From: Gymnorhina tibicen
Lineage: Eukaryota; Chordata; Aves; Passeriformes; Artamidae
Assembly: GCA_013399875.1 (NCBI GenBank)
Contig: VXAZ01005524.1
Span: forward strand, 310,001 to 374,000
Direction of reading: 5' to 3'
DNA: 64,000 nt
Below, one piece after another: positions 23,796 to 36,104 of the stretch (positions are counted from its first letter, which is position 1; each line of letters opens with the position of its first letter). The notes below the pieces were generated by a model. It had not been told where the DNA came from and did no database searches. It saw only the letters and a program-made list of their open reading frames with translations. The position numbers were made by a program, and so were the translations under genes.

Positions 23796-24620
23796 ACAAA
23801 TATTCAATTTTAAATATGAATCCACCATAATTTTCCATTTTCTTGTGCTCCGAAGAAATCTGAAAGGATTGACACAGAAGTAATATTGAATTTTTATTAA
23901 ACCTTAAGAGTTTTTTCTCTCAGGGAGGAGAATTTAGAAAACATTTTTTTAAAAAAGTATTATTTTCTAGGCAACCTGTAAATCTTCCAGTGATAGCTGA
24001 TTATCTTTCCTTGTCTAATGAGAATATGCATAAATTATAAAAATAATGTTGTCTAAATTGTGAAATTATAAAGAGGAGCAAACAGAGAAGTATAAAAGTT
24101 GCTCTTTGGTTCAAGAAGCTTCTTTTAAATTCCTGTGGCTCTATGCATTAAGAGAAAATTAGAAGATTCAGAAGAGAAGGATAAAAGAAGTTTCTCAGAT
24201 TCTCTCTGAGCTGAATGAAATGAAGGCAGGAATGAAAGAGGAAACTATTTATCAGTTGTGGATGTGTCAGCTATTCTCTCCTGGACCTCTATACAGTCAG
24301 TGGAAAGAAACAAATATTTTAAGCGTGTAAGTGATCTAACCTACCTCTAGATATATCCTTTGAGATAAATCATGACCTTAGAGCACTTTTTTCTCTCAAT
24401 TGGTTATAAGAAGATCCAAGGAGGACTAGCTTAGGTCTGGAGATATTTTTCTCATACTTTTACAGTTAGATAATTAATCCCATCTGGCTTTTTACTTCCA
24501 GTGAGAAAACTCCTGAGCTGAGATAAAGACAGCTTAATAACTGGAGCAAAAACTTTGCATGCAAGCACAGCAAAAAAAGGAATCCATTCATCACTTCCCA
24601 TCTGTAAGCAGGTGTTCAGC
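23796..24620. other. Unique AT-rich sequence, nothing recognised
   Basis: No supported feature between two CR1 elements. Confidence 0.6.
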
Positions 24621-24980
24621 CACCTCCAGAAAAGCGTGGAAAAAAGAACGGTCTGGGGGGACCTCATTGCAGCCTTCCACTACTTAGTGGGAGCTTATAA
24701 GAAAAGGGACAGTGACTTTTTACATGGGCAGATAGTGACAGGACAAGGGGCAACAGTTTTAAACAAAAAGAGGGTAGGTTTAGATTAGAGGTTAGGAAGA
24801 AGTTCTTTACTTAGAGGTTAGTGTGGCACTGGAACAGGTTATCCAGGGAAGTTGTGGATGCCTCATCCCTGCAAGTGTTCAAGGCCAAGCTGGATGGGGC
24901 CCTGAGCAACCTGATCTAGTGGGTGGCATCCTTGCCCATGGCAAGTGGCTTGGAACTAGATGACCTCTGAGCATCACTGC
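24621..24980 (+). mobile_element. CR1 LINE 3' region, sense
   Basis: A near-complete CR1 3' segment in sense: GGGGACCTCATTGCAGCC, GACTTTTTACATGGGCAGAT, AGTGACAGGACAAGGGGCAA, GGGTAGGTTTAGATTAGAGG, GGCACTGGAACAGG, GTGTTCAAGGCCAAGCTGGA, CTGAGCAACCTGATCTAGTG, ending TTGGAACTAGATGACCTCTG. The final tail after the last motif is altered. The 5' end is truncated. Confidence 0.93.
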
Positions 24981-26899
24981 ACTGATTTTAGCTTAAGCCA
25001 CTAATAGATAACATTGCACAGGGAGATAGGTTTAATTACCATAATCTCTTCTAGTCTAGTTCCATACATCATAGCTGCAGATAAGCACTGCTATGAACCC
25101 GAAATTCATTATTCCAGACTTTGTTTCATAATCAGTGAAACTAGACTGTTGCTGACCTGCTGCATATTTTATTTTGATTTCATTCGTGCCTCCAAAATGC
25201 TTAAGCAGTCTGATTAAAAACAAAAGAGAACAAACAAACAAACAACTCTTCCTTTAAATTTAAATTTCTTTGTGCAAGCAAAAGATCAAGAACAGCATCT
25301 CATTTGTAACAAAAAAAAGGTTTAGATTTAACTCAAATAGGGATATTTATTTTCAGAAATCTGATTTTAGGGTTATGGAGTATGGAAATCTCAGTCTTAC
25401 TTCAAATAAAAAGAGGTAAGCTTTTTTAGATGAACCATCACTCTTGTTTTGAAATAGAATTAACTGTTTTATCTTTTTATGAACTGACGAAGAGTCAAAC
25501 CATTATTTTAGACCATAAATGTGACCTTCAGGCAACTGAACTCATATAAAATGAACCTAACTGCAAGTGCCTAAGGAATTTTCACTACAGAATTTATTTT
25601 TTTTCTTTTAAACTCATGCTGAACCCTTGATTTTCTATCCTATTTATCTGTCATTTCAGTCCCTGTTTGCGTTCTTTACCACACGAATTACTTTTTTCTG
25701 TGACAGAGTCACTATAAAGGGAGAAGCTCTACCCAATTTAGATAAAAGTCAGTCAGTGTCACTTGGCATCAGATTACAAGCTGATGCTTTATCAGCATTT
25801 ATATATGGATATGGATGATTCATGTTCCCAAATACTTTAAGACAGGACTTTTTAACATTGATGTCTTAACTTTATGTATTCATTTCACCAAGTTGCCCTT
25901 AAAGCAATGAAATATTGCTTTATGTTTAGTGTGGCTTGTCTACAATAAGGCCTTTTCTACATCTAAACCTAAAAGACTTTTCAATAGATTGGAAAATAGA
26001 TAGGATGGGGATATCAGAAGAAGTAAAATCAGGTGTGCTAAGCCTCTGGTTAGCATCCTAACATTTACTGCTTTCTTTTCTTGCTGTGTGTTCTTTGTCT
26101 TATTTAAGTGATCTTATTTTGGCCAACTCATTCTTTATAAAGAGAAAAAGTAAAATTGCATTTCTTTATCCTTGCATGGAGTTATTTCACTTAACAAAAA
26201 TATATACAATGTGTGTGTACAATCAGCTAATCCACTTAGATTTATAGTGAAATTTTTATGTAAGTGTTACGTTTATACATTTATTTTAGCTAAGTCATTA
26301 AGCTTCTCCTCTAGGAAAAAACTGAAGATTAATTACCTTCACCTCAAATAACACATTCAGTTTGATAAGTGTATGAGGAAAGAAATATTGTCTTGTAACC
26401 AAAAAGGCAAGTACAGAAAGTTTTCATAATTTAAACGTACTCAGTGATCAAATATATAACAAACTGCCCTTTGGTAATCTTTTGTCTTGTTTTTGTATTT
26501 GTTTTGTTTCCTTGAATTATCTTCTGCTTCCATAAAAGAACAATGGACAGATTTTATCCCAGGGCTAGTAAATTTTCATCACTTTTCATCTTCCTGCCTT
26601 ATACAGTCTGCCAAGGAAAAATGCAGGAATCCAAATCCCACATGTTGCAAAAAGCTATCCACCAGACCCCTCAACCGGAGACTAACCTCACGTTTTTTAC
26701 AAGTCACAACTAGTCACTAAAGGGTGAAAATTCTCTGTTGTTCTCCTCGTTGTATGAAACACAGTGGGATTATCAGTGATTGTGAAAACAAACTATATTT
26801 CTAAATAACAAGGGTCTATCTGCATACTATTCCTTCACCATCTTTTTTTTATCTGAATAGCTTTTAGTGTTCCTCAAAATCATCCTTACAGTTCTGTAA
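24981..26899. other. Unique AT-rich sequence, no gene seen
   Basis: It contains a short CAAA run at about 25229-25243. Open frames (for example 26487-26720) have no recognisable domain. No feature supported. Confidence 0.6.
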
Positions 26900-27680
26900 T
26901 CACAGAATCTGTTGAGTTGGAAGGGACACACAAGGATCATCAAGTCCAGCTCCTGGCCCTGCACAGCACCATCCCCATGTGCAAGAGTCACACCATGTGC
27001 CTGAGAGGATTGTCCAAATTCTTCTTGATCTCTGTCAGGCTTGGTGCTGTGACCATTTCCCCGGGGAGCCTGTTCCAGTGCCCAACCACCCTCTGGGTGA
27101 AGAACCTCTTTCTGATATGCAACCTAAACCTCCCCTGACACAACTTCAAGCCATTCCCTCAGGTCCTGGCACTGGTCACCACAGAGAAGAGATCAGTGTC
27201 TGCCCCTCCTCTTCCCTTCATGAGGAAGCTGTAGACTGCAAAGAGGTCTCTCCTCAGTCTCCTCCAGGCTGAACAGACCAAGTGACCTCAGCGACTCAGC
27301 CCCTCAAGGCCCTTTGCCATCTCAGTTGCCCTCCTTTGGACACCCTCTGATAGCTGTATTCCTTTCTTATACTGCGACTCTCAGACCTGCCCCCAGCACT
27401 TGAGGTGAGGCTGCCCCAGAGCAGAGCAGAGCAGGACAATCCCCTCCCTTGCCCGGCTGGCGATGCTGTGCCTGGTGTACCCAGGAAACGCCTGGCCCTC
27501 CTGGCTGCCAGGGCACCGCTGACTCACATTCAACTTGCCACCAACCAGGACCTCCAGGTCCCGTTACATGGCACTGCGTTCCAGCCTCTCATTCTCCAAT
27601 GTGTACATCCAGGGTTGCCATACCCAAGATGCAGAATCTGGCGCTTTGCCTTGTTGTACTTCATGTGATTGGTTTGACTG
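26900..27680 (-). mobile_element. CR1 LINE 3' region, antisense, long copy
   Basis: Starts at the CR1 tail (CACAGAATCTGTTGAGTTGG, AAGGGACACACAAGGATCAT) and continues CTGTTCCAGTGCCCAACCAC, CTCTGGGTGAAGAACCT, GGTCTCTCCTCAGTCTCCTC, CAGGCTGAACAGACC, GCCCTCCTTTGGACA, then the GC-rich 3'-UTR-like part to CTTTGCCTTGTTGTACTTCA near 27665. It is about 780 bp, the best-preserved non-coding CR1 tail here. It is the same subfamily as 42556-42969, sharing the phrase GTCACACCRTGTGCCTGA. The five short open frames overlapping it are incidental. Confidence 0.93.
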
Positions 27681-30600
27681 AAGTGATATTTGGTGATCAG
27701 TACTACTTTACATGCTAACATTTTCTTTCTCTTGGCTGGACCTATATATTTTAAGCAACCTGTCAGATAAAATCAGTAAAATATAGAAAAGCCAACTGAT
27801 AGAAATAACAATAAACGACAATAAAATAAGAGTATATTGAGCACTCAATTACAGTTCCAGGATCTGAGTATTTGTCTCTCCATTACATTTAGATGACAAA
27901 AATGAATTCTTATATTTAGCAAATACGTTATAATTACCAGAACATGAACTATAAATAAAATTTCACCATTTTTTTTCTGGGAACTAAAATTGAAATTTGG
28001 TCACAGGATGACTCAGTAGTTCAATTAGCTATTAACTCCAAAATTTTATTGTATTAACTCTTCTGTATATATATTTCACTGGAAAAGAAAATTAGTCTTA
28101 TTATCATGGAAATCTGTTAGATTATAACAAATTTGGCTAATGAAACTGGGCTGATAACAGCAGGTCATCAAAATTTACACAAATAATTTTCAGAGTATTG
28201 GAAATATTTTATTAAATTTTGTGGTATACTTTCTACTTATAACACATAAGATTGTTTGATACTGTAGCATTTTGAAAATATAACTTTACCAAAAGTAGGG
28301 AAAAAATGTAGATGAGACCATTAGATCATATGGGAGAAACAACAGAAATGCGAATATAGAGACCAATAATTTTAAAAAATGCTCTATGAAATTATTTTCT
28401 AAACCTGCAAGAGAAAAAGAAAATTCTCATTCATGATTCATGTGTATATCTCAGCTTCCACTACTGAATGAAAGCTACTGATTATGTTGTATTTTTGTAA
28501 GTCAGGGTCTTATAAAAATATTTTCCTGTGAAATTAAAATCCTGACAGCTGGCTTTCTCCAGTTTGACAGTTTTTCTTGCAGGTGCAGGGATTTCTAAAA
28601 GCTTTATTTAGGGAATAGAATTTGAGGAAAAAAAATCTGTGAAAGTCTTGAAATTATGCATTTGTTACTTATTATAAATATTAATAAAATATTCATATGT
28701 GCTGAAATGTTAAAAAAAATTACCATTTTGTCAGTGTCTTCTATTCCTCCCAATAGAAACCTCTAGAGAGAAGTTTATAAGTGGGTTTAAAAATATATTT
28801 ATTTCTCTCGCATTTGCAGTGATATACACTAAGCTGGTAGTGTAACTCAACTCTCTGGAAGCGATATGTGAATCTGGATCTCTAGAGCACATTCACAACT
28901 CCTTTTTTTCTTAAATACAAAGAAGACCAGAGATTTGTGCTTAAAAAGATAAAGTGGCAAACAGGCTTTACAGCAATATAACAGTTAAAAATAAATTAAT
29001 GCTCCCTATAAAGTGAAAAGATTGTAGACACATGGAGAACCGGACATGAAGAGTTCACATCTATTGCTAATTGATTCGTATTTCAAATGGTAATGGGTGT
29101 GATATGCGATATGTTAATGAGGATGAATACAGAGCACATGCAAAATTGTGAGAAGAAATGTATCAGGTGATATTTTCCTTCACAGTCTGGAGAAGTTGGA
29201 ACCCATCTTGCTTGAATGAGAATTCCCATACATATAAAGAAAGAGTCCCTTGTAGTACTCTTTCAGCTTATTTCTGATCTCTTTAGACAGAAAGAACAAT
29301 TTTATGGAAATAGTACTTTTTGTTGACTGCAGAGGGCTCCTAAGTGACTAGCTTTAAAGTCAGATGAATATGAGTCCCCGCAGCTTGAAAAATTCTTGTT
29401 TATTCTTTTTGAAGTCCACTAGACTGCTGAACTGTGTGGCAGTATAAAAACTGACAGTGTCTTGAAAATAAACTATTGCCAATTTTGCCTTTACTGTAAA
29501 AAGTACAGAAATCCACCATTGCATTTAACTGATTTAAAATTTGAGAAAAAAGTTGCTGAGTAAAGATCAGGAGATAAGTTCGTTTTAATGTCAATGAAAC
29601 AACCACTTTTATTTTAAGATTTCCGAAATCAGCCTTGGTAAAACTAAAAATGGGGAAAAAAGGTTTTTTTCCCATCGTTTTATGACTCATCTTGAGCAAT
29701 TAACTGGAGGAACTGCTATTAAAAAATACAAGTTCTAAGTTATTACTGGAAAGTTAACATAAATTAAGATTATTACTGTAAAAGCTATTTCTCTGTAATG
29801 TTAAAAGTATGAGTGTATTTTTAAAAAAAATTAAAATGGAAGATAAGCCAACAAATAAATAGAATCATTTTTCCTGACAAATGCACTTTTAACTTTCTGT
29901 GAAATGAAGACATCTTTTCTTTTCACAAGAGTCAGTAACTATCAAGATTTAGACAAAAGGTTCTCAGTTGTTCCTTACTAAAGATTTGTGTCTACCATAC
30001 ATCAATCCCCATTATCATCTTTATTATATTGGTTAAATTACACTTTTCTCCATTACCTTGGTAATTTTTGAATGAATGAGATCTTTATACACCACATGTG
30101 CTCTTCGTGCTATCTTCACATATCAAACACCTTTTACAGTAAGTTAATGAACAAAGCCTTTTGCTTTGTTGCCGTAGCAATATATTGCAAAAACAATTCA
30201 GTTATATGTTCACAAATATTAGTAAACTGAATTTTCCTTAACATTTTATAATGTTTTTTACTTTATATGAATAAAAATAGTTTCAAAAAAACATAAACAA
30301 TTTCCAAGATATCTCAGCTTCAGACATCAACAGAGTAATTATAAACTCAATTTTTATCCACAGAAATCCAGGAGAGTTTTAAAAATAATTTCAATTTTAC
30401 AAAAGTTCAGTAGTACATGGCAAGAGAGCATTTTAATTGACTGCTTGGTTAAAAACTAACAAACAAAACCAAGAAAAAAGCATCTGAAACCATCTGAAAA
30501 AACACAACATTTTGTGTTCATTCTATTGAACAAATTTTCTTTCCTAGACAACAGTAAATCTGATTTGAAACCTCTTTTATGTTCCACTGCAATGTCACAT

Positions 30601-31610
30601 ACATGGATAATATATTAGTAAGGATTTGGGTTAGTGCTTTTTAAACTGGGCTACATGGACAACTGATGGTGCAGACAGCTGTGATACAAGGTCTATATAT
30701 TTCTTGAAACACTTGAGTTTACAATTTTATGATTAATGGGGAGGGTTCTGTGAAAGAATTATTGGGATTTAACAGTGACCTGGATAGCCATTATGTTTAA
30801 GAGCAAGTAGATCAACCTAACAGAATCTTTTTATAATATATTTTATTAAATCAAACTTGATTAAAGACTGTCTTTAAAATATTTTATTATACTAATAGAA
30901 ATTGGAGTTATCTTTATTTCCATAGAAGAAAATGTTGCAGACCGGTAAAACCTTTCTGTATCCTTTCCATGGCATCTCTAGGCAATCTTTATTCCTTCCT
31001 CTTTTTATTTTGTAAAAATCTTTATCTCTGTAGCTCTTTTTTCCTCTCCATATTTCCAGTTATTTCACTTCTGCTGTATATTTAAGTAAGCCATAAAAAC
31101 AAGACTATATGTATCCTTATGTCACATCAGGTGGGGCAGAAGATAGTCTCCTCTTGCTCCAGTGAGTCAAAGAGTCATTGTCCAACACCTAGCAGTATTT
31201 CTCAAGGATACTCAGAGCCCCTGTGAAAGCAAACCCACTTTGATCACTTTAAAGAGTTTGGGTTATGTTTATAAAATATGGTGTTCTTTTTATTTGTACT
31301 AATTTGATTTGATTATTGAACATCCACGTATAGCTGTGAATATTGAACTTGGTTCCTTGCAGTGTAGGCTCTTGTGCACTGCAAGAAATATATGTATAAG
31401 ATATAAACAAGGAGCAGAGATATCTGGTAAATGCCAAAGGATCCTGTGGAGAAGACTTGAAGAGTGTCCAGTGAAACATAATACTTTTGCAAAATAAGCA
31501 AAACCAGAACAAGTTTTGGTCCTCAAAAGAAGATACGAGTAGCAAATGGGATCACCTGTTTTTGTTTTGGGTACTGGCAGTGAAAAATGAAAAGAGCAGG
31601 AGAGATGAAA
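27681..31610. other. Unique AT-rich sequence, no gene seen
   Basis: About 3.9 kb of very AT-rich DNA with only short A or T runs. No coding, RNA or repeat element recognised. The 99-codon frame at 29400-29699 is AT-driven. Confidence 0.6.
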
Positions 31611-31730
31611 GATGGATGGATGGATGGATGGATGGATGGATGGATGGAAGGAAGGAAGGAAGGAAGGAAGGAAGGAAGGAAAGAAGGAAAGAAGGAAGGA
31701 AAGAAGGAAGGAAAGAAGGAAGGAAAGAAG
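31611..31730 (+). repeat. Compound microsatellite (GGAT)n-(GGAA)n-(GAAGGAAA)n
   Basis: About 9 units of GGAT (31611-31647) change to about 8 units of GGAA (31648-31680). Interleaved GAAGG and AAAGAAGG units follow to 31730. It is a pure purine strand after 31648. The open frames here (DGWMDGW, KEGRKEG and the reverse SFLPSF) are translated repeat. Confidence 0.97.
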
Positions 31731-33905
31731 GCCCTCTTTATTTTTTCATCTCTGTGTTGCCATGCTGTCAAGCCTGACCACCTTAATGCCTGGGACTAGG
31801 AACCATCAAGCATCATAGCCACCAGTGCTAAGCCAACATCAGTTCCATGGTATTGTATACTGACAGTCATAGGAAAAGCTAGTATATGTTTCATACAGAA
31901 TATTTGTTTGTGTATGTAATTACAATGTTTAATAATGATTGAGAATTAAGCACTGGCAATGTGTATTGAAAATTTGAAAAAAATTTGGTTTTCTGTCTTT
32001 AACAGGGTCATACCAAATCTCCAATTTCCTAAGAATAGATGTATCTATACATTCATTAGCAACATAGATAAGTCCTGCAAGTGTTCTGCAAGGCAGATAA
32101 TACAATTAAAAATCAATCTTAAAATAAACCATACAGCCAACAGAAAAAGAGAACTGAACATAGTGTCAAAAGGCCTTTTCTGTCAGGAGGATTTAAACTA
32201 CATTAATTTTTGTCAGAACTACATGAATATAGAATGGTTAAATTCAGAACAGCGGATGTCTACTGCATTTCACATTATTAGCAGTTTAATATTTCTAAAT
32301 GACAGAAGGCTAACAATAATGAAACACAAATTTGCAAGTGGGAGAAGTTAGATGAACAAGTAATGCAAGAAAAAAATCAAATCAGAAAGAAGAGTAAAAT
32401 TCCCCCCAAAAGCAAAAGTTTTAAAAGATTTTAGGATGGTTTATGTTAAGTTTTTTAGACATTGTCAGGGACTGATAGTTTGAAATGGCAGGAGATGTCA
32501 TGGTTACTTTCTCTTTATTACTGAAATAGATATATAACTTGCACAGACATGATTTGGATGTGCCATCTTTATTGACAAGACCACCAGTGTTTAAAGCACA
32601 GAACTTACCTCATGATTTATCAAATAAGCATTCAGTGTAACATGTAGTCAAATCTCAGTAAAAAAATGTGATGCCTTATATCCATCCATTTTAAAGTCAA
32701 ACATTTAATGTGCTTCAAATATTTTTCTGTGCATGGAGTTTTTTCAATAAGAAAAAAACATGTCATAGGACTCAGCCTTTTATGTTCAAATCATTCTTCA
32801 TGATAATTTTCTACTTGTACATTTCTAAAGCATATGGCAGATTACAACACCCAGGGTTGTTCTTGCATGATAATTTCATTCTGTACAACTTTGATAATAA
32901 AAGCTATTTGTTCACAATTGTAAACATTGCAGAACTCATTGTCACTATATACTAAATCATTTTTGGAGATTAGGTTGTAACCATTAAATTATGACATACT
33001 ACTTAGGAGAGAAGAATGGAACATATTTCTAGTGTAGATACTGAAATTTAAACTAACAGCTTTGCTTAAAATACAGAATCACTGAGAAAGGGAAATTTCT
33101 AAGGGGATTACACATTTTCTAACAGTTTATGATAAATTCTATTGATGGTCAACTTGAAGATTTTGTTTTCTAGATTTTTGATACGTCTGTTAATACTGTA
33201 GGGTTATTCTGGAAAAACTAAAAAATTTAAAACTGATTCTTCTCATTACTGTTTCTGAAAGAGATAATAGCCTTTTCAGTACCTTTCCTTCATTTATTTA
33301 ATTGATTGACATATTTTAGTTAAGTTACTCTTTTAATGTATCAATGTATTGTTGTTTTCTATGAGATATTAAGTAGCAACAGTTGTATTTATCACCCGTA
33401 CTGTTGCAGTCAAAATTATGCATAGAGAAAATGGAACTCATGTCTACAACTAGGTAAGTATTGTTTGCCTAATTAAATTCTGAGTTACCAATTTGAAATG
33501 GAGCAAAGAGTGACCATTAGTCCAGTTACAATGACACTTATACTTTAAATCAACACAGGAAAAACTCTTTTATAATAATACACTAAAAAGTTTTAAACAA
33601 AAGTCCTTACTGCACCCACCCCTCTGCCACAGCATTGTACTCATTCTCTATGGTGGTCCCTGGGTCTTCAGGTTGACAGTGGTGATTTCCACTGAGCAAA
33701 GTGTACTGGAGCCCACTGTCAATCACCTCCATCCTTCCCTCTTTGCTGGGAAGTAGTTAACAATGTGGATAGAGCACAGCAATCATTCCCAAAGTTCTGC
33801 AGTCTCTTTGGGACTATTTTTCAGTCTTGTTGCAGTCTCTTTCGTTCTTCTCTGGTTGTCTCAAGGTCTAGAATTCACTGGCCAGTTCTGCTTTTCTTGA
33901 CCATC
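31731..33905. other. Unique AT-rich sequence, no gene seen
   Basis: The 130-codon open frame at 31959-32351 is among the longest in the window, but it is rich in K, N, I and S as expected of AT-rich noise and has no recognisable domain. Bases 33600-33900 are more GC-balanced but unmatched. Confidence 0.55.
33901..33905 (+). repeat. Left target-site duplication CCATC
   Basis: Matches 34463-34467 and abuts the LTR's terminal TG exactly. Confidence 0.85.
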
Positions 33906-34462
33906 TGTCATGATTTAGCCCCAAAAGAACCACACAGATACTCACTCCCACTCCCACTCCCCTATCCCCCACTCCCAGCCTTAGTGTGGAAGAGAGTTAA
34001 GGAAAAAAAAAGCCTCATGGGTTGAGACAAAAACAGTTTTATAATTGAAAAAAACCTATAATATAATAATAGTAATGAAAATGAGAGAGAGAAGCAGCAC
34101 CCAAGAGAAGTGATGCACAACACAATTACTCACCACCAGCTGACTAATGCCACGCCAGCTCCAAAGCAGCAAAGTGTCTCCTGGCCAAGTTCCCCCAGTT
34201 TATGTGCTGAGCATGAGATTCTGTGGTGTAGAATATCCATCTCTTTGGCCAGTTTGGGTCAGCTGTCCTGGCTGTGCTCCCTCCTGGCTTCTTATGTACA
34301 TCCTCACTGGCAGAGCATGAGAAACTGAAGTCCTGGATTTAGGGTAAACACTACTCAAACCCACCTAAAATGGTGTGTTTTATTCTCATCCTAAATCCAA
34401 AACACAACACTGTACCAGCTACTAAGAAGGAATTTACCTCTATCCCAGCCAAAACCAGGACA
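33906..34462 (-). mobile_element. Solo ERVL-type LTR with 5-bp target duplication
   Basis: A 557-bp antisense LTR. The left end TGTCATGATTTAGCCCC and right end AGCCAAAACCAGGACA give, on the minus strand, TGTCCTGGTTTTGGCTGGGA ... GGGGCTAAATCATGACA. This is the classic avian ERVL-like LTR pattern, with AGCTGACCCAAACTGGCCAA and CAGTGAGGATG inside. It is flanked by CCATC on both sides (33901-33905 and 34463-34467), a 5-bp duplication fitting ERVL. The termini are intact and no internal region is present, so it is a solo LTR. A five-run G-rich motif lies on its sense strand near the 3' end. Confidence 0.95.
33947..33976 (-). other. G-quadruplex motif in LTR
   Basis: The plus strand has five C runs of 3-5 (CCC, CCC, CCCC, CCCCC, CCC) separated by 3-base loops. 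The minus strand, which is the LTR sense strand, therefore meets the four-run G-quadruplex pattern. Formation is inferred. Confidence 0.6.
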
Positions 34463-34467
34463 CCATC
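34463..34467 (+). repeat. Right target-site duplication CCATC
   Basis: Matches 33901-33905 and abuts the LTR's terminal CA exactly. Confidence 0.85.
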
Positions 34468-35274
34468 ACTGTAGGGGGTTTTTCTGCCCTCAAATCTCTA
34501 CTGCAAAGTCCCTGGACCTGGCCCAGCTCCCTCACAGCCACATCTCTGCCCCTATTTCCTTTGCTGGGCTAACTTTCTAGTTGACCCTCAGCCTGGCCTC
34601 ATGCCCATGGCTCTCTCCAGCCATTCTGGATCTCCTCACCAGGCCTGATCCCAACAACCTCCCCCAGGCTAATGCCCTGTCCTCCTGTCCTGACCTCAGG
34701 GGCGCCTGATGCCTTGTCTCTATCCCAACAGAGGTGCCTGATGATGTCCTGGGCTGTGGTACCCTGTAACAACAGGCTGCTGTTTGTTAAATAGTGACAG
34801 CTGTGGTGTGTCATTCACAGATGTGAAGTCAGAACACGCTAAATCATAATCATCAGATAATTAAAAAAATATACTAAAGCTGGTTTAGACAAAAAAAAAC
34901 CCCTACATTTACAATATCTAGTATTTACTTATATTTGAAACTGGATTATTTAGAGAATATAAACACATTTTCTGTGTTAGAGAAATATGGCTATGATACC
35001 ACTGTAATGGGTTTATATTCTATATATTCATGATTGTTATATACACTATAGCTTTTTGATTTCTTTTCAATTGAATCTCTGATAATTTTAAGAGGAAATA
35101 AAAGCCCACAGTCTTTCTTCATCCAGAACATCTTGCCCGTTTTAGTACAAATTACTAATTCTCATTATTGCATTACTTCCCCTTAGTGAGCATAATACGC
35201 CTGTATTAGCTAAGTTGCCTTGAACTTAAAGTTCAAGTCTGATTTATTCAGGTTATCCTAAAGAATGCATTTTA
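34468..35274. other. GC-balanced then AT-rich sequence, no gene seen
   Basis: Bases 34468-34800 are GC-rich for this window (CTGGCCC, CCTCACAGCCAC, CTCCTGTCCTGACC). They may be part of the sequence the neighbouring LTR inserted into, perhaps an older repeat, but I recognise no family. Bases 34800-35274 are AT-rich and unremarkable. Confidence 0.45.
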
Positions 35275-36104
35275 AAACACCTTTTCTCCTTCCCAGGCTC
35301 TACCTTCTTCCCCTTCAGCAGTGCAGGGAGATGGAATGGGGGTTACGGTTGTGTTTATTCTCCTGCTGCTCAGGAAAAGGAGTCCTTCCCCTGCTCCAGC
35401 ATGGGGCCGCTCCCACAGGAGACAGTTTTTCACAAACTGCTGCAATGTGGATCACTCTTCCATGGGGTGCAGTCCTTCAGGCACAGCATGCTCCAACGTG
35501 GGTCCCCCAGAGAATCACAAGTCCTACCAGGAAACCTGCTCAAGTGTGAGCTCCTCTCTCCATGGGTCCACAGGTCCCTGCCAGGAGTCTGCTGCAGCAC
35601 AGGTTTCTCATGGGTTCACAGCCCAGTGTTGAGCACCCACCTGCTCCAGCAGTGGATCTCTGTATCCCCACAGATCTCCATTGGCTTCAGGGGCACAGCT
35701 GCTTCACCATGGGCTGCATCATTGGTTGCAGAGGAAACTCAGCTCAGGTGCGTAGAGCATCTTCTCCTCCTTCTTCACTGACCTTGGTGTCTGCAGAGTG
35801 GTTCCTCTCACATATTCTCACCTTGTTCTTCACTGGCCATAATTACATCTGCACAATAACTTTTTTCTTTCTTTTTTTCTTTCTCTTTTTCTTTCTTTTT
35901 TTCTTTCTTTTTTTCTTGAATATGTTATCACAGAGGTGTTACCACCATTTCTGATTGGCCCAGTCTTGGCCAGCAGTGGGTCTGTCTTGGAGGCACATGG
36001 CATTGGCTCTGCCAGACAAAGGGAAGCTTCTGGAAGCCTGTCACAGAAGCCACCTCCGTAGACCCTCCCACTACCAAAAACCTCGCCATGCAAACCCAAT
36101 ATAC
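35275..36104 (-). mobile_element. Avian ERV LTR, antisense, about 830 bp
   Basis: On the minus strand it begins near ATTGGGTTTGCATGGCGAGG (plus 36082-36101) and continues AGTGGGAGGGTCTACGGAGG, GGCTTCTGTGACAGGCTTCC, GCTGGCCAAGACTGGGCCAA and CTGTGATAACATATTCAAGA (a TATA-like site; the T-rich tract follows). Then come AGACACCAAGGTCAGTGAAG, repeated CATGGAG / CTGCTGGAGCAGG phrases and GGAAGAAGGTAGAGCC near 35290. I recognise this as a common avian LTR arrangement. The left (3') border is uncertain. It contains an expanded TTTCTTTC tract (35862-35914). Five overlapping open frames here, up to 130 codons, are incidental to the LTR. Confidence 0.75.
35862..35914 (+). repeat. T/C microsatellite inside LTR
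   Basis: Irregular TTTCTTTC and TTTTTTCTTTC units, pure pyrimidine on the plus strand. On the LTR sense strand it is an A/G tract just after the TATA-like site. Confidence 0.9.

Noticed and set aside
26917..27721. Five overlapping frames as a cysteine- and proline-rich protein
   Set aside because: They are antisense CR1 sequence. Similar frames appear in the CR1 at 42556-42969.
31487..31818. MDGWMDGW / KEGRKEG and SFFPSF frames
   Set aside because: Direct translations of the tetranucleotide microsatellite.
31959..32351. 130-codon frame as a gene
   Set aside because: Lys/Asn/Ile/Ser-rich as expected of AT-rich noise, with no domain and no upstream signals. About the longest frame chance should give.
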